NCBI RefSeq assembly: GCF_022664465.1
Contig: NZ_JAKREV010000001.1
Span: 248,001-312,000 of the forward strand
Length of the DNA stretch: 64,000 bases
From: Sphingomonas hankookensis
GTDB lineage: Bacteria > Pseudomonadota > Alphaproteobacteria > Sphingomonadales > Sphingomonadaceae
Direction: 5' to 3'
Of this stretch, positions 1-9,299 are shown piece by piece. The notes under the pieces were generated by a model. The model saw only the letters and a program-made list of their open reading frames with translations, had not been told where the DNA came from and made no database searches. Position 1 is the first letter of the stretch; the number at the start of each line of letters is the position of its first letter. The position numbers and the translations under genes are program-made.

Positions 1-141
1 GGGATCGCCAAGCGCGACCTGCCGACCAAGACCTGCCCGGTCTGCGAACGCCCGTTCGCGTGGCGCAAGAAATGGGCGCGCGACTGGGACAATGTCGTCT
101 ATTGCTCGGACCGCTGCCGCCGGACGGGCAAGGCCGACTAG
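1..141 (+). CDS. DUF2256 domain protein, 3' part only
   Basis: The gene is open from the left window edge to the TAG at 139-141, so only the last 46 residues are seen. They contain a CPVC pair followed about 26 residues later by a YCSDRCRR pair, that is CxxC...CxxxC, which suggests a small zinc-binding protein. The spacing and the residues around RPFAWRKKW and W are those of the short DUF2256 family, whose function is unknown and which is often found near photolyase/cryptochrome genes (family knowledge; no such gene is visible here). The stop overlaps by 3 nt the stop of the convergent secreted-protein gene. The start lies outside the window. Confidence 0.85.
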   Translation, partial: GIAKRDLPTKTCPVCERPFAWRKKWARDWDNVVYCSDRCRRTGKAD

Positions 142-551
142 CGGGCGCCCGGAATATCGCTGTTCATCTGCTGCTGCTGCCGCCGCTCGGCGAACCATTG
201 CCGCAGCATCGCCTGGGTACAGCCGCTCTGCCCGTTCATTCCGATCGCCGAACAGCTGTTCGGCCGCGTCGCCCGCGCCGCCTCCATCGCGACGTCCGCG
301 CGCTGCGCCCAGCTCGAGTCGGCCGAGGCCTGCGACGGCGGATCGCGGAAGCGCTTGGGGATGCGATAGCGTTCGTTCTCGCCCAGCCGCGCGCACACCA
401 CGATCTCGTCATTGCTGGCGGGCTTCGGGCAGGCTTCCTCGCCATAGACCGTCGCGTTGCGCACCCGTTGCGGCGGATCGGCCGGCGTTTCCTGCGCCAT
501 AGCCGGTGCCGCGATCGCCAGTGCCAGTCCCGCCAGAACCCAACGCGTCAT
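138..551 (-). CDS. small secreted protein of unknown function
   Basis: A 137-residue protein if it starts at the ATG at 551. An upstream in-frame start at 566 adds five residues but places the signal peptide less well. The N-terminus is a clear signal peptide: MTRW, a hydrophobic run, then APAMAQ as a likely signal peptidase I site. The mature part is polar with four cysteines and the phrase [20 protein letters not shown], a pattern I recognise from uncharacterised sphingomonad periplasmic proteins. It ends in a Gln-rich stretch. It is convergent with the DUF2256 gene and divergent from trpG. No function can be assigned. Confidence 0.75.
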   Translation of the reverse strand: MTRWVLAGLALAIAAPAMAQETPADPPQRVRNATVYGEEACPKPASNDEIVVCARLGENERYRIPKRFRDPPSQASADSSWAQRADVAMEAARATRPNSCSAIGMNGQSGCTQAMLRQWFAERRQQQQMNSDIPGAR

Positions 552-661
552 CGTCACTTCTCCCACACCCGCCCACTAACCGACCCGATCGATGAGCGCA
601 GGCTGAACGCGCGAAGATTTCCTGTCGTTGCACCGCGCGGACAGGACGCTATGGCGGTGCC

Positions 662-1246
662 ATGATCCTCGTCATCGACAATTACGACAGCTTCACCTGG
701 AACCTCGTCCATTACCTGATGGAGCTGGGCGTCGAGGTCCGGGTCGAGCGCAACGACGCCATGACCGCCGCCGACGCGCTCGCCAGCGATGCGCAGGGCT
801 TCCTGATTTCCCCTGGCCCCTGCACCCCGACCGAGGCGGGCATCTCGCTCGACCTCGTCGCCGCTTGTGCGCAGGCGCAGCGTCCGCTGCTCGGCGTCTG
901 CCTCGGCCATCAGGCGATCGGCCAGCATTTCGGAGGAAAGGTCATGCGCGGCGGGCTGATGCACGGCAAGACCTGCCCGGTCGATCATGACGGCACCGGC
1001 CTGTTCGAAGGGCTGCCTTCGCCCTTCATCGCCACCCGCTATCACTCGCTGATCGTCACCGACGTGCCCGACTGCCTGATCGTCAACGCGACCGCATCGG
1101 ACGCCAGCGTCATGGGCTTTCGTCACCGCGAGTTGCCGATCCACGGCGTGCAGTTCCACCCCGAAAGCATCGCCACCGAACACGGGCACGCGATGCTCGC
1201 CAATTTCCTCAAGAGCGCCGGCCTTGCCGCGGCGGTGCCGGCATGA
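662..1246 (+). CDS. trpG: Anthranilate synthase component II (glutamine amidotransferase)
   Basis: 194 residues, the full length of a class I glutamine amidotransferase subunit. It hydrolyses glutamine and passes ammonia to TrpE for anthranilate synthesis, the first committed step of tryptophan synthesis, in the cytosol. Visible motifs are the N-terminal [14 protein letters not shown], the nucleophile region [10 protein letters not shown] (Cys) and the C-terminal [10 protein letters not shown] (catalytic His and Glu). It is the first gene of a trpG-trpD-trpC-moaC run with 4-nt overlaps, so the genes are probably translationally coupled. trpE is not in the window. No leader peptide or attenuator was seen in the 110 bp upstream. 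Confidence 0.97.
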   Translation: MILVIDNYDSFTWNLVHYLMELGVEVRVERNDAMTAADALASDAQGFLISPGPCTPTEAGISLDLVAACAQAQRPLLGVCLGHQAIGQHFGGKVMRGGLMHGKTCPVDHDGTGLFEGLPSPFIATRYHSLIVTDVPDCLIVNATASDASVMGFRHRELPIHGVQFHPESIATEHGHAMLANFLKSAGLAAAVPA

Positions 1247-2235
1247 CCGTCACCACGCTGCTGCCCGATCCGTCGTCGCCGCTTTCCCATGAGAGCGCCG
1301 CCGAAGCCTTTGCCGCGATCCTCGACGGCACGGTGTCCGACGACGCCATCGCCACCTTCCTTACCGACCTTGCCCTCCGCGGCGAAACCAGCGTCGAAAT
1401 CGCCGAGGCCGCCCGCGCACTGCGCCACCGCATGATCCCGATCGAAGCACCTGCCGGCGCAATCGACGTCTGCGGCACCGGCGGCGACGGTCACCATACC
1501 TTGAACGTCTCGACCGCGGTCAGCCTCGTCGTCGCCGCAGCCGGCGTGCCGGTCGCCAAGCACGGCAACCGCGCCGCCTCCAGCAAGGCGGGCGCCGCCG
1601 ACACGCTCGAAGCGCTCGGCCTCGACATGGGCGTCGCCGGCGAGATGGCGCAATCGACGCTGGCCGATATCGGCATCGCCTTCCTGTTCGCCGCCAACCA
1701 CCATCCGGCGATGCGCCGCATCACGCCCATCCGCCAGCGCATCGGCCGCCGCACCATCTTCAACCTGATGGGCCCGCTTGCCAATCCGGCGCGCACCACC
1801 CGCCAGCTGATCGGCATCGCCCGCCCCGACTACGCCACCGTCTATGCCGAGGCGATGGAACTGCTCGGCGCCGAAACCGCGCTGATCGTGTCGGGTGAGG
1901 AGGGGCTGGACGAAATCTCCGGCGCCGGCCCGACGATCGTCGTCCCCGTCGGCATGACCATGGCCGACCGCATCGTCCCCGAAGACGCCGGCCTGCCGCG
2001 CCATCCGATCAGCGCGATCCGCGGCGGCGACGCCGCGCACAACGCCGCGGCGCTCCGCGCGCTGTTGAAGGGTGAGAAGAGCCCGTACCGCGATGCCGTC
2101 CTGCTCAACGCCGCCGCCGCGCTCCTGATCGCCGACACCGCCACCGACCTGACCGACGGGGCCGAACGCGCCGCCGAGGTCATCGACTCGGGTGCCGCCG
2201 ACCGCCTGCTCGACCAATGGATCGCTTACACATGA
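1243..2235 (+). CDS. trpD: Anthranilate phosphoribosyltransferase
   Basis: 330 residues, normal for the family. It transfers the phosphoribosyl group of PRPP to anthranilate, step two of the tryptophan pathway. The PRPP/Mg site is visible as [15 protein letters not shown], followed by [21 protein letters not shown], whose serines and lysine contact pyrophosphate in characterised enzymes. [11 protein letters not shown] is the conserved C-domain motif. The ATG overlaps the trpG stop by 4 nt (ATGA), and its own stop overlaps the trpC start in the same way. Nothing is missing or unusual. Confidence 0.97.
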   Translation: MTVTTLLPDPSSPLSHESAAEAFAAILDGTVSDDAIATFLTDLALRGETSVEIAEAARALRHRMIPIEAPAGAIDVCGTGGDGHHTLNVSTAVSLVVAAAGVPVAKHGNRAASSKAGAADTLEALGLDMGVAGEMAQSTLADIGIAFLFAANHHPAMRRITPIRQRIGRRTIFNLMGPLANPARTTRQLIGIARPDYATVYAEAMELLGAETALIVSGEEGLDEISGAGPTIVVPVGMTMADRIVPEDAGLPRHPISAIRGGDAAHNAAALRALLKGEKSPYRDAVLLNAAAALLIADTATDLTDGAERAAEVIDSGAADRLLDQWIAYT

Positions 2236-3008
2236 CGATGCTCGACACCATCCTCGCCACCAAGCGGAACGAAGTCGCCGTCCGCAGCGCCCGCGCCAGC
2301 ATCGCCGACCTCGACGCCCGCGCGACCGAACGCACGCCCCCGCGCGGCTTCCGCGCCGCACTCGACGCGAAGCCGGGGCACGCCCTGATCGCCGAGATCA
2401 AAAAGGCCAGCCCGTCCAAGGGGCTGATCCGTCCCGATTTCGATCCCCCCGCCCATGCCCGCGCCTATGCCGCCGGCGGTGCCGCCTGCCTTTCCGTCCT
2501 GACCGATGTCGATTATTTCCAGGGCGCCGACGACTATCTGATCGCCGCCCGCGCCGCCTGCGACCTTCCCGTCCTGCGCAAGGACTTCAACGTCGACCCG
2601 TGGCAGGTGGTCGAGGCCCGCTCGCTCGGCGCCGACGCGATCCTCATCATCGTCGCCGCACTATCCGACACCCAGATGGCCGAGATCGAGGCGGCGGCGA
2701 TCGAGCGCGGCATGGACGTGCTGGTCGAAGTCCACGACCGCGCCGAACTCGACCGCGCCCTGTCACTGAAATCCCGGCTGATCGGTGTAAATAACCGAAA
2801 TCTCAAGGACTTCTCGGTCAGTTTTGACCGAACCTATGAACTCGTCGGCCACGCTCCCGCCGGCTGCACCTTCGTCGCCGAAAGCGGCCTGACCACCCGC
2901 GCCGACCTCGACGCGATGACGAGCCATGGCGTCCGCTGCTTCCTGATCGGCGAAGCGCTGATGCGCCACGACGATGTCGAAGCCGCGACGCGGGCGATGA
3001 TCGGATGA
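2232..3008 (+). CDS. trpC: Indole-3-glycerol phosphate synthase
   Basis: 258 residues from the ATG at 2232, which overlaps the trpD stop by 4 nt. An in-frame ATG 15 nt upstream lies inside trpD and is less likely. The enzyme is a TIM barrel that closes and decarboxylates CdRP to indole-3-glycerol phosphate. Diagnostic segments are [20 protein letters not shown] near residue 60 (catalytic Lys region), [30 protein letters not shown] and [13 protein letters not shown] (phosphate site). It is monofunctional, with no TrpF fusion, and followed by moaC with a 4-nt overlap. Confidence 0.97.
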   Translation: MTMLDTILATKRNEVAVRSARASIADLDARATERTPPRGFRAALDAKPGHALIAEIKKASPSKGLIRPDFDPPAHARAYAAGGAACLSVLTDVDYFQGADDYLIAARAACDLPVLRKDFNVDPWQVVEARSLGADAILIIVAALSDTQMAEIEAAAIERGMDVLVEVHDRAELDRALSLKSRLIGVNNRNLKDFSVSFDRTYELVGHAPAGCTFVAESGLTTRADLDAMTSHGVRCFLIGEALMRHDDVEAATRAMIG

Positions 3009-3472
3009 TCCTGACCCATCTTGCCGCCGACGGCAGCGCGCACATGGTAGACGTAGGGGGCAAGGTCGCGACCCGACGCGTGGCCACCGCCACCGGCCGC
3101 ATCACCATGTCTGCGGAAGCACTGGCCGCGATCCGTGACGGGCTGGTCAAGAAGGGCGACGTCCTCGCCGTCGCTCGCGTCGCCGGCATCATGGCCGCCA
3201 AGCGCACCAGCGACCTGATCCCGCTCTGTCACCCGCTCCCGTTGACGAAAGCGTCGATCGACTTCGCATTCGAGGAAGACGCGATCCGCGTCCACGCCAT
3301 CGCCGCGACCGACGGCAAGACCGGCGTGGAAATGGAAGCGTTGACGGCAGCTTCCACCGCACTCCTCACCATCTATGACATGGCGAAGGCGATCGACAAG
3401 GTGATGGTGATCGAGGGAATTTGCGTGCTGGAAAAGCAAGGCGGCAAGTCGGGGGATTGGGTGCGGGAGTGA
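3005..3472 (+). CDS. moaC: Cyclic pyranopterin monophosphate synthase
   Basis: 155 residues, the usual MoaC length. MoaC forms cyclic pyranopterin monophosphate from the MoaA product in molybdenum cofactor synthesis. Conserved parts are MVDVGGK near the N-terminus, [12 protein letters not shown] (active-site loop), [11 protein letters not shown] and the late [11 protein letters not shown] with the catalytic Lys-Asp-Lys region. The ATG overlaps the trpC stop, which ties moaC to the trp genes. moeA, in the same pathway, follows after a 314-bp repeat-filled gap. The window also contains a molybdopterin enzyme with mobA (20911-24505), a likely user of this cofactor. Confidence 0.96.
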   Translation: MILTHLAADGSAHMVDVGGKVATRRVATATGRITMSAEALAAIRDGLVKKGDVLAVARVAGIMAAKRTSDLIPLCHPLPLTKASIDFAFEEDAIRVHAIAATDGKTGVEMEALTAASTALLTIYDMAKAIDKVMVIEGICVLEKQGGKSGDWVRE

Positions 3473-3484
3473 TCGCCCTCCAAT

Positions 3485-3578
3485 CGTCATCCCCGCGAAG
3501 GCAGGGATCCATAGACGCAATGCCGCTGATACTCTTTACCGCCAGCGCATATGGATTCCCGCCTTCGCGGGGATGACG
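3485..3578. repeat. Palindromic intergenic repeat, family A (copy 1)
   Basis: The two ends are inverted copies of a CGTCATCCCCGCGAAGGCGG-like unit with a few mismatches, separated by about 40 bp of less conserved sequence containing ATAGACGC and GCATATGGA. A second copy lies at 20716-20811. The unit can fold into a long hairpin after moaC. Such GTCATCCCCGC palindromes are common between genes in alphaproteobacteria (general knowledge). Any role in termination or mRNA stability is inference. Confidence 0.8.
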
Positions 3579-3663
3579 ACGAGAGGGACGATCGATCGTC
3601 GCGACGCACATTCGATCAACCATCAAGTACCGCATGGCAAAGGCGCAACCACCTCACCCCAAA

Positions 3664-3748
3664 CGTCACCCCGGGCTTGACCCGGGGTCCCGCTTCTTAC
3701 TTCTGGCTGAGCGAGAAAGCGGGACCCCGGATCAAAGCCGGGGTGACG
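3664..3748. repeat. Palindromic intergenic repeat, family B (copy 1)
   Basis: An inverted repeat with outer arms CGTCACCCCGG / CCGGGGTGACG and inner arms GGGTCCCGCTT / AAGCGGGACCCC, about 85 bp in all. Related copies lie at 42861-42943 (full, more diverged) and 5824-5866 (one half only). It sits just upstream of moeA. An upstream in-frame extension of moeA would read through this repeat, which argues for the downstream moeA start. Confidence 0.8.
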
Positions 3749-3786
3749 AAAATGGCAAAGTCCTCTCTCACCATAAGGCCACGCGC

Positions 3787-4965
3787 ATGTCCCTCCTCCC
3801 CGTCGCCGAAGCCCAGACCCGCGTCCTCGCGCTCGCTCGCGCCACCACCGCCGAAACCTTGTCCATCGCCGACACCATCGGCCGCTATGCCGCGTCCGAT
3901 ATCATCGCCCGCCGTACCCAACCCGCCCGGCCGCTTTCGGCGATGGACGGCTACGCGATCCGCTTCGACGACCTCCCCGGCCCATGGGACGTCATCGGCG
4001 AAAGCGCCGCCGGAGCCTCCTTCGCCGGCACCGTCGCCCCCGGTCAGGCCACCCGCATCTTCACCGGCGCCGCCATGCCGACCGGCACCGACTGCGTCCT
4101 GGTACAGGAAGAGGCGGCCCGCGACGGCACCCGCCTCCATCTGTCCGGCGAAGGCCCGGTCCGCGGCGGCAACGTCCGCCGCGCCGGGCTCGACTTTCGC
4201 GAAGGCGACCTGCTGATCTCGGCCGGCGAGCGCATCACCCCCGCCCGGGCCGCGCTGGCCGCCATCGCCGGCCACGCTACCCTCTCGGTCGGCCGCCGCG
4301 TCCGCGTCGCCATCGCCGCCACCGGCGACGAGCTGGTTCCCGCCGGACAGCCGCTCCGCGACCACCAACTCCCCGAAACCAACGGCCTGATGCTCGCCGG
4401 CCTGCTCGCCGACCTGCCGGTCGACCGTATCGACCTCGGCATCCTGCCCGACCGGATGGAGGCGCTGGTCGACGCCTTCGCCTCAATCGAGTGCGACCTG
4501 CTGGTCACCACCGGCGGCGCGTCGGTCGGCGATCACGACCTCGTCCGCCCGGCACTTGTCGGGGCGGGCGGCACGCTAGATTTCTGGCGGATCGCGCTGC
4601 GCCCCGGCAAGCCGATGCTCGCCGGCCGCCTGCGCGATGCCGCGGTACTCGGCCTGCCCGGCAACCCGGTATCGTCCTACATCACCGCCCTGTTGTTCGT
4701 CCGTCCGCTGGTCGCGCGCATGGCGGGTGCCACCGATCCGCTCCCGCGCACCGTCCGTGCGGCGCTCGCCCATCCGCTGCCCGCCAACGGTCCGCGGCAG
4801 GACTATCTGCGTGGCGTGCTGATCGATGGACAGGCATCGACCGCCGCGATCCAGGACAGTTCGATGCTGCGCACCCTTGCCCGGTCCGACTGCCTGATCG
4901 TCCGCGCGCCCCACGCCCCGGCGGCCGACACCGGCGACTCGGCGGAAATCCTGCAACTCGCTTGA
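3787..4965 (+). CDS. moeA: Molybdopterin molybdenumtransferase
   Basis: 392 residues from the ATG at 3787 ([10 protein letters not shown]). The open frame continues upstream to 3634, but that part only translates repeat B. MoeA inserts molybdate into adenylylated molybdopterin. Visible: the N-terminal domain with [12 protein letters not shown] (conserved MDGYA), [17 protein letters not shown], the MoCF-like domain with GDELV and [11 protein letters not shown], and [10 protein letters not shown] near residue 290. The stop codon overlaps the -35 hexamer of the lexA promoter. The gene belongs with moaC upstream in Mo-cofactor synthesis. Confidence 0.95.
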   Translation: MSLLPVAEAQTRVLALARATTAETLSIADTIGRYAASDIIARRTQPARPLSAMDGYAIRFDDLPGPWDVIGESAAGASFAGTVAPGQATRIFTGAAMPTGTDCVLVQEEAARDGTRLHLSGEGPVRGGNVRRAGLDFREGDLLISAGERITPARAALAAIAGHATLSVGRRVRVAIAATGDELVPAGQPLRDHQLPETNGLMLAGLLADLPVDRIDLGILPDRMEALVDAFASIECDLLVTTGGASVGDHDLVRPALVGAGGTLDFWRIALRPGKPMLAGRLRDAAVLGLPGNPVSSYITALLFVRPLVARMAGATDPLPRTVRAALAHPLPANGPRQDYLRGVLIDGQASTAAIQDSSMLRTLARSDCLIVRAPHAPAADTGDSAEILQLA

Positions 4966-4990
4966 CGACAAGAAAATCGTTTCCTATTAG
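4962..4990 (+). promoter_or_regulatory. lexA sigma-70 promoter
   Basis: TTGACG at 4962-4967 and TATTAG at 4985-4990 with exactly 17 bp between them, a close match to the -35/-10 consensus. The -35 overlaps the moeA stop codon (4963-4965). The LexA box starts at the last base of the -10, so bound LexA would cover the transcription start. Confidence 0.75.
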
Positions 4991-5004
4991 TTCCACGTCT
5001 GTTC
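4990..5004 (+). promoter_or_regulatory. LexA (SOS) box
   Basis: A perfect alphaproteobacterial SOS operator, GTTC-N7-GTTC (GTTCCACGTCTGTTC), placed directly after the -10 hexamer and 14 bp before the lexA ATG. It implies the usual negative autoregulation of lexA. Confidence 0.9.
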
Positions 5005-5018
5005 CGACGGAGGATGGT

Positions 5019-5681
5019 ATGCTGACGCGTAAGCAGCACGAGTTGATCTGCTTCATCGACGACCGGTTGAAGGCGACCGGCGTATCGCCATCGTTCGAGG
5101 AGATGAAGGAAGCGCTCGACCTCAAGTCGAAGTCCGGCGTCCATCGCCTGATCTCGGCGCTGGAGGAACGCGAGTTCATCCGCCGCCTGCCCAACCGCGC
5201 CCGTGCGTTGGAAGTGTTGCGGATGCCCGACCGCCCGGTCGCGAAGAAGCCTGCGGCGAAGCCCGCCGCGACGCCGCGCCCCACGCCGCAGCCCGCCAAC
5301 GACGTCGTCGAACTGCCGCTGCACGGCCGCATCGCCGCCGGCGTCCCGATCGAGGCGATCGAGGGGCAGGCGACGCTCCCCGTTCCCGCCGCTCTGCTGG
5401 GTGCCGGCGATCACTATGCGCTCGAAGTAGCCGGCGACTCGATGGTCGAGGCCGGCATCCTCGACGGTGATTACGCTCTGGTCCGCCGCACCGAAACCGC
5501 CCGCGATGGCGAGATCGTCGTGGCGCTGATCGAGGATAGCGAGGCGACGCTCAAATATTTCCGTCGCGAAGGCGCAATGATCCGCCTCGACCCGGCGAAC
5601 CGCAGCTACGATCCGCAGCGCTATCGTCCCGAACAGGTGCGGGTGCAGGGCAAGCTCGCTGGGCTGCTGCGCCGCTATTGA
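5019..5681 (+). CDS. lexA: LexA repressor
   Basis: 220 residues; ATG at 5019 after CGGAGG at 5007-5012. It represses SOS genes and is inactivated by RecA-stimulated self-cleavage. The N-terminal winged helix (about 1-70) begins [13 protein letters not shown] and carries [15 protein letters not shown]. The linker is Pro/Ala/Lys-rich. The cleavage site is the Ala-Gly in HGRIAAGVP. The catalytic dyad is Ser141 in GDSMVEAGI and Lys179 in ATLKYFRRE. Its own operator and promoter lie just upstream. The long upstream extension of this frame is a shadow of moeA. Confidence 0.98.
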   Translation: MLTRKQHELICFIDDRLKATGVSPSFEEMKEALDLKSKSGVHRLISALEEREFIRRLPNRARALEVLRMPDRPVAKKPAAKPAATPRPTPQPANDVVELPLHGRIAAGVPIEAIEGQATLPVPAALLGAGDHYALEVAGDSMVEAGILDGDYALVRRTETARDGEIVVALIEDSEATLKYFRREGAMIRLDPANRSYDPQRYRPEQVRVQGKLAGLLRRY

Positions 5682-5823
5682 TTCGCATGACGCGCCCGGA
5701 CGCGATAACGCGGTGAGTGTGAACTTTGTGAACTTATTTCTAAAAGCCATTCTCTGACAGATACTTAGACTAGGCGGCAAGGTACGGGTTTCGGTCCTTT
5801 TACGCACATCAGTGAACTTGCCA

Positions 5824-5866
5824 TCACCCCGGCCGTGAGCCGGGGTCCCGCTTCTTCTTTCGCTCC
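5824..5866. repeat. Half copy of palindromic repeat family B
   Basis: Within the 205-bp gap after lexA, TCACCCCGGCCGTGAGCCGG followed by GGTCCCGCTTCTT matches one half of the repeat at 3664-3748. The matching second half is missing, so this is a truncated unit. The rest of the gap shows no gene. Confidence 0.6.
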
Positions 5867-5886
5867 GGACCCACGCGAAGCCCAAC

Positions 5887-8016
5887 CTACCGCCCATTCC
5901 CCGGCGCATAAGGCGTCCGGACCGCCCTGTACCACGCAACCGGATGCGGCGGCGGAACCACCCCCGCCGGCAGGGCCCGCCCCGACACCGCACCGAAATA
6001 GGCGATACAGGCATCGCGCCACCACTGCGCCTCTGCCCGCTGGATGGTCAGGAACTGGCTGACCTCCGCATGCCGCTGCGCATCGACCTGCCCGGCCAGC
6101 GCCGCCCACTGCCCCTGCATCGCCGCGACCTGCACTACTCCGCGATCGTAGCGCCCGACCAGTTCCTCCCACAGCGTCCGCCCCGACCGCATCCGCCGGT
6201 CCCACGACACATGGTGGAACCACAACAGCAGATCCTCGGGCACTGCATCCGGATGGCCCCACCGCTTCGCCAGCGCCGGCGCATATTGCCCCACCGCATC
6301 GCTCCCGCGCGACGTCCGATCGAACCCGATCCCCTGTCCATCCGCCTTGTGATAATAGACCGGGTTCCAGTCCGCTCGCGGCAGATCGTCGACCCACGGC
6401 CCCGGCCCGTAATGATGCCCGGTCGCGAACAAGTGGTGCAGCCCCAGCGGCATCATGTAATCGACCACCGCCTGCCGCGATCCGGTCATCATCGCCACGA
6501 CCGGGTCGGCCACGCCGGACCCCCATGTCATCGCCGCCCACTCGCGCGCCACTGCATCAGCTCGCGCGTGCGGGTCCCACGCCATCCGCCCGAACGCATA
6601 CCAGTTCGCCTGATCGAACTGCGACCCCGACCAGTTGCGATCGGTCCCGATATTGGCGACCCCCGCCATGCCGGTCAGCCCACCCGGCCGCGTCAGCACA
6701 TCGGCGACGGTCGAGCCCTTGCGCGGGCGATAGGTGTCGCTCCGCAACACCTCCTCCCACATCGGCCCCAGATAGGCGAGGTGGGTGGCGAAGCCGAGAT
6801 ACTCCTTGGTGATCTGCACTTCCATCATCAGCGGCGTGCGCGGCATCGCCCCGAACAATGGGTGGAACGGCTCGCGCGGCTGGAAATCGATCGGTCCGTT
6901 CTTGACCTGCACGATCACATTGTCGGCGAACTCCCCGTCGAGCGGCTGGAACTCGCTATAGGCCTGTTTCGCGCGATCCTCGGGCTTGTCGTGCGCATAG
7001 ACGAATGCCCGTCACATCACGACCCCGCCATGCGGTTTCACCGCCGCAGCCAGCATGTTCGCCCCCTCGGCATGGCTGCGCCCGTAATCGCCCGGCCCCG
7101 GCTGCCCCTCCGAATTGGCCTTGACCAGAAAGCCGCCGAAATCGGGGATGCGCGCGTAGATCTCGTCCGCCTTCGCCCGCCACCACGCGGCCACGACCGG
7201 GTCGAGCGGGTCCGCCGTCTTCAGCCCGCCAATCTCGATCGGTGCGGAGAATTTGGCCGACAGATAGACGCGAATCCCCCATGGCCGAAAGATCGCCGCC
7301 AGCTTCTCGACCTTGCCTAGAAACGCCGGGGTCAGCATGTCCGGGCTGGCATTGACGTTGTTCAACACCGCGCCGTTGATCCCGATCGACGCATTGGCCC
7401 GGGCATAGTCGGTATAGCGCGGGTCGGCGAAGCCCGGCAGCTTCTGCCAATCCCATAGCGACTGTCCCGCATAGCCGCGCTCGACATAGCGGTCGGGATT
7501 GTCCCAGTGATCGAGCACGCGCAGGTCGAGCTTCGGCCGATCGACGACCGCCAACCGGTCGAACGCCCCGCCGGTCTGCACGATCCGCAGCAGCCGGAAC
7601 GCGCCATACAACACGCCGACCGGCGCGTTCGCGGCGATCACCGTCACCCGCCGCCCGTCGATCGTCGCCGACCGCAACACAAAGCCTTCGCGCCCCAGTC
7701 CCGACAGCGGCAACCCCAACGCCGCGATCCGTGGCGATCGCGCCGTCCCGATCACGATCGCCCCGTCGCCTATCGGCCCCGCCGCCACCGCGCCCCCCGT
7801 TAACCCCGACAGCCCGCGCGTCAGTTCCCCCGCCGCCGCGACGATCGGCGCATCGTCCTCATCGCGCACGATACTGGTTGCAGCCGCAGCCACCCGATCC
7901 GCCTGCACCGCCGGAAGCCGGTGATAGCGCAGCCACAGGTCGTACCCGTCCTCCGCCCGCGCCGGTGCGCTCCACAGTGCGCACAACAGCATGATCCATC
8001 CCAGCGCCTTGCCCAT
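5887..8016 (-). pseudogene. GH67 alpha-glucuronidase, interrupted by an in-frame TGA
   Basis: Read from the ATG at 8016 to the stop at 5887, this is one uninterrupted frame of 709 codons except for a TGA at 7014-7012 (codon 335). The length and content fit bacterial GH67 alpha-glucuronidases, which remove (4-O-methyl)glucuronic acid from xylo-oligosaccharides. A signal peptide is visible (LGWIMLLCALWSAPARA). Before the stop is the NSEGQPGP segment holding the general acid Glu. After it are VKNGPIDF and MEVQITKEYLG, which hold the other two catalytic carboxylates in this family. The residue before the arginine of RAFVY is normally Trp, so TGG to TGA is the likely change. The truncated 334-residue product should be inactive. 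A sequencing error is the alternative. Confidence 0.85.
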
Positions 8017-8049
8017 GCCGCATCCTCTCGTCCCGTCTGCGCGACGGCG

Positions 8050-8089
8050 TTGACACCGGCATAACACTGCCATCATGGTAACGCTACCA
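8050..8089 (+). promoter_or_regulatory. LacI-family (XylR-like) operator between the xylan genes
   Basis: TGGTAACGCTACCA at 8076-8089 is a near-perfect palindrome with a central CG, the hallmark of LacI-family operators. It resembles the xylose-regulon operator known from Caulobacter (TGNTAGCGCTACCA type). A TTGACA hexamer at 8050-8055 could be the xylanase -35, which would place the operator over the -10/start region. It lies in the 101-bp divergent gap and could control both genes. The regulator gene is not in the window. Confidence 0.65.
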
Positions 8090-8117
8090 CATCGAAGAGC
8101 GCGGAACAGGAGAGCCC

Positions 8118-9266
8118 ATGACCATGATCGATCGCCGCAGCGTCCTCGCCGGGAGCGCAGCGTTGCTGGCGGCGCAGGCCGCCCCCGCCGCGACCGCGCC
8201 GGACACGCTGAAGGCCGCCGCCGCCGCGCGGGGGCGCCGCTTTGGATCGGCCTTCGCGTGGGCGCCGCCCGGCCGCGACGCCGGATCGTTCGCCAACCCC
8301 GCCTATGCCGCACTGCTGCGCCGCGACTGCGCCGTGCTGGTCGCCGAGAACCAGATGAAGTGGCAGGCGGTGCGCCCCGCCCCCGACAGGTTCGACTTCG
8401 CGCAGTTCGACGCGATGGTCGACTGGGCGATGGGGAACGGCTTCGCGATGCGCGGCCACACGCTGCTCTGGGCCTATTCGAAATGGTTTCCCGCGTGGCT
8501 CAATGGCGCCGATTTCGGTGCCCGCCCGGCGACCGAAGCGGCGCGCATCCTGACGCAGCATATCGACACCGTGACCAAGCGCTACGGCCGCAAAATCCAC
8601 AGCTACGACGTCGTCAACGAAGCGGTCGATCCCGACACCGGGACGCTGCGTGAGACGTCGTTGTCGCGGGCGATGGGCGGGACGCTCCCGGTGCTTGACC
8701 TGGCCTTCCGCACCGCACGGGCCGCCGTGCCACATGCCGAGTTGGTCTATAACGACTATATGAGTTGGGAGGACGGCAACGAGAAGCACCGCGCCGGTGT
8801 CCTGTCGCTGCTCGAGGCGTTCCGCCGCCGCGGTACGCCGGTCGATACGCTCGGCGTGCAATCGCATATCGGCCTGTTCCAGCCGACCACCGATGCGGGC
8901 GTGCTTGCCAAGCGCCTCGAACCCGAATGGCGCCGCTTCCTCGATCGCGTGACGGCGATGGGCTACCGCCTGATCATCACCGAGTTCGACGTCCGCGACC
9001 GCGGCCTGCCCGCCGCCATCGGCCCACGCGATCGCGGCGTCGCCGACTTCGCCCGTGCCTATCTCGACATCATGCTGTCCTATCCGCAGCTCGGCGACGT
9101 CCTCGCCTGGGGCCTGAGCGACCGCTACAGCTGGCTGCGCGGGTTCGAACCGCGGCCCGATGGTGCCGTCGCCCGCGGCTGTCCCTACGACCTCGACCTG
9201 AACCCCAAGCCGCTGCGCACCGCAATGCTGTCCGCCCTTGCCACCGGCACCCGCCGCGCCGGGTAA
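8118..9266 (+). CDS. GH10 endo-1,4-beta-xylanase, exported
   Basis: 382 residues. It begins with an export signal containing DRRS and LAGSAALLAAQAAPAATA, which could be Tat-type with a weak twin-arginine. The GH10 barrel follows: ENQMKWQAVRP, FAMRGHTLLWA with the conserved His, YDVVNEAVDPDTG with the acid/base Glu, GVQSHIG, and LIITEFDVRD with the nucleophile Glu. AGGAGAG at 8108-8114 is the ribosome site; an ATG 6 nt downstream is also possible. It cleaves the xylan backbone outside the cytosol. Its divergent partner, the GH67 gene, is broken, and the operator between them suggests control by xylose or xylo-oligosaccharides. Confidence 0.93.
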   Translation: MTMIDRRSVLAGSAALLAAQAAPAATAPDTLKAAAAARGRRFGSAFAWAPPGRDAGSFANPAYAALLRRDCAVLVAENQMKWQAVRPAPDRFDFAQFDAMVDWAMGNGFAMRGHTLLWAYSKWFPAWLNGADFGARPATEAARILTQHIDTVTKRYGRKIHSYDVVNEAVDPDTGTLRETSLSRAMGGTLPVLDLAFRTARAAVPHAELVYNDYMSWEDGNEKHRAGVLSLLEAFRRRGTPVDTLGVQSHIGLFQPTTDAGVLAKRLEPEWRRFLDRVTAMGYRLIITEFDVRDRGLPAAIGPRDRGVADFARAYLDIMLSYPQLGDVLAWGLSDRYSWLRGFEPRPDGAVARGCPYDLDLNPKPLRTAMLSALATGTRRAG

Positions 9267-9299
9267 GGCAATGGCGGCGGGATCACCCGCCGCCGCCAA

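Noticed and set aside
1123..2361. Long minus-strand open frame across trpG-trpD-trpC, and similar ones opposite or beside tamA, the MCP, the kinases and ydeP
   Set aside because: GC-rich codon use leaves long shadow frames. Their translations are Arg/Gly/Ala-rich with no domain, and the other strand has clear family matches.
3485..3748. CRISPR-like array before moeA
   Set aside because: Only two units of two different palindrome families; no regular spacers and no cas genes.
5721..5733. GAAC...GAAC after lexA as a second SOS box
   Set aside because: The spacing is 5 bp, not 7, and no gene start follows on either strand in a useful position.
7012..7014. TGA read as Trp or selenocysteine (recoding)
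   Set aside because: Other genes in the window end normally at TGA and TAG, the family does not use selenocysteine, and no suppressor tRNA is visible. Mutation or error is simpler.
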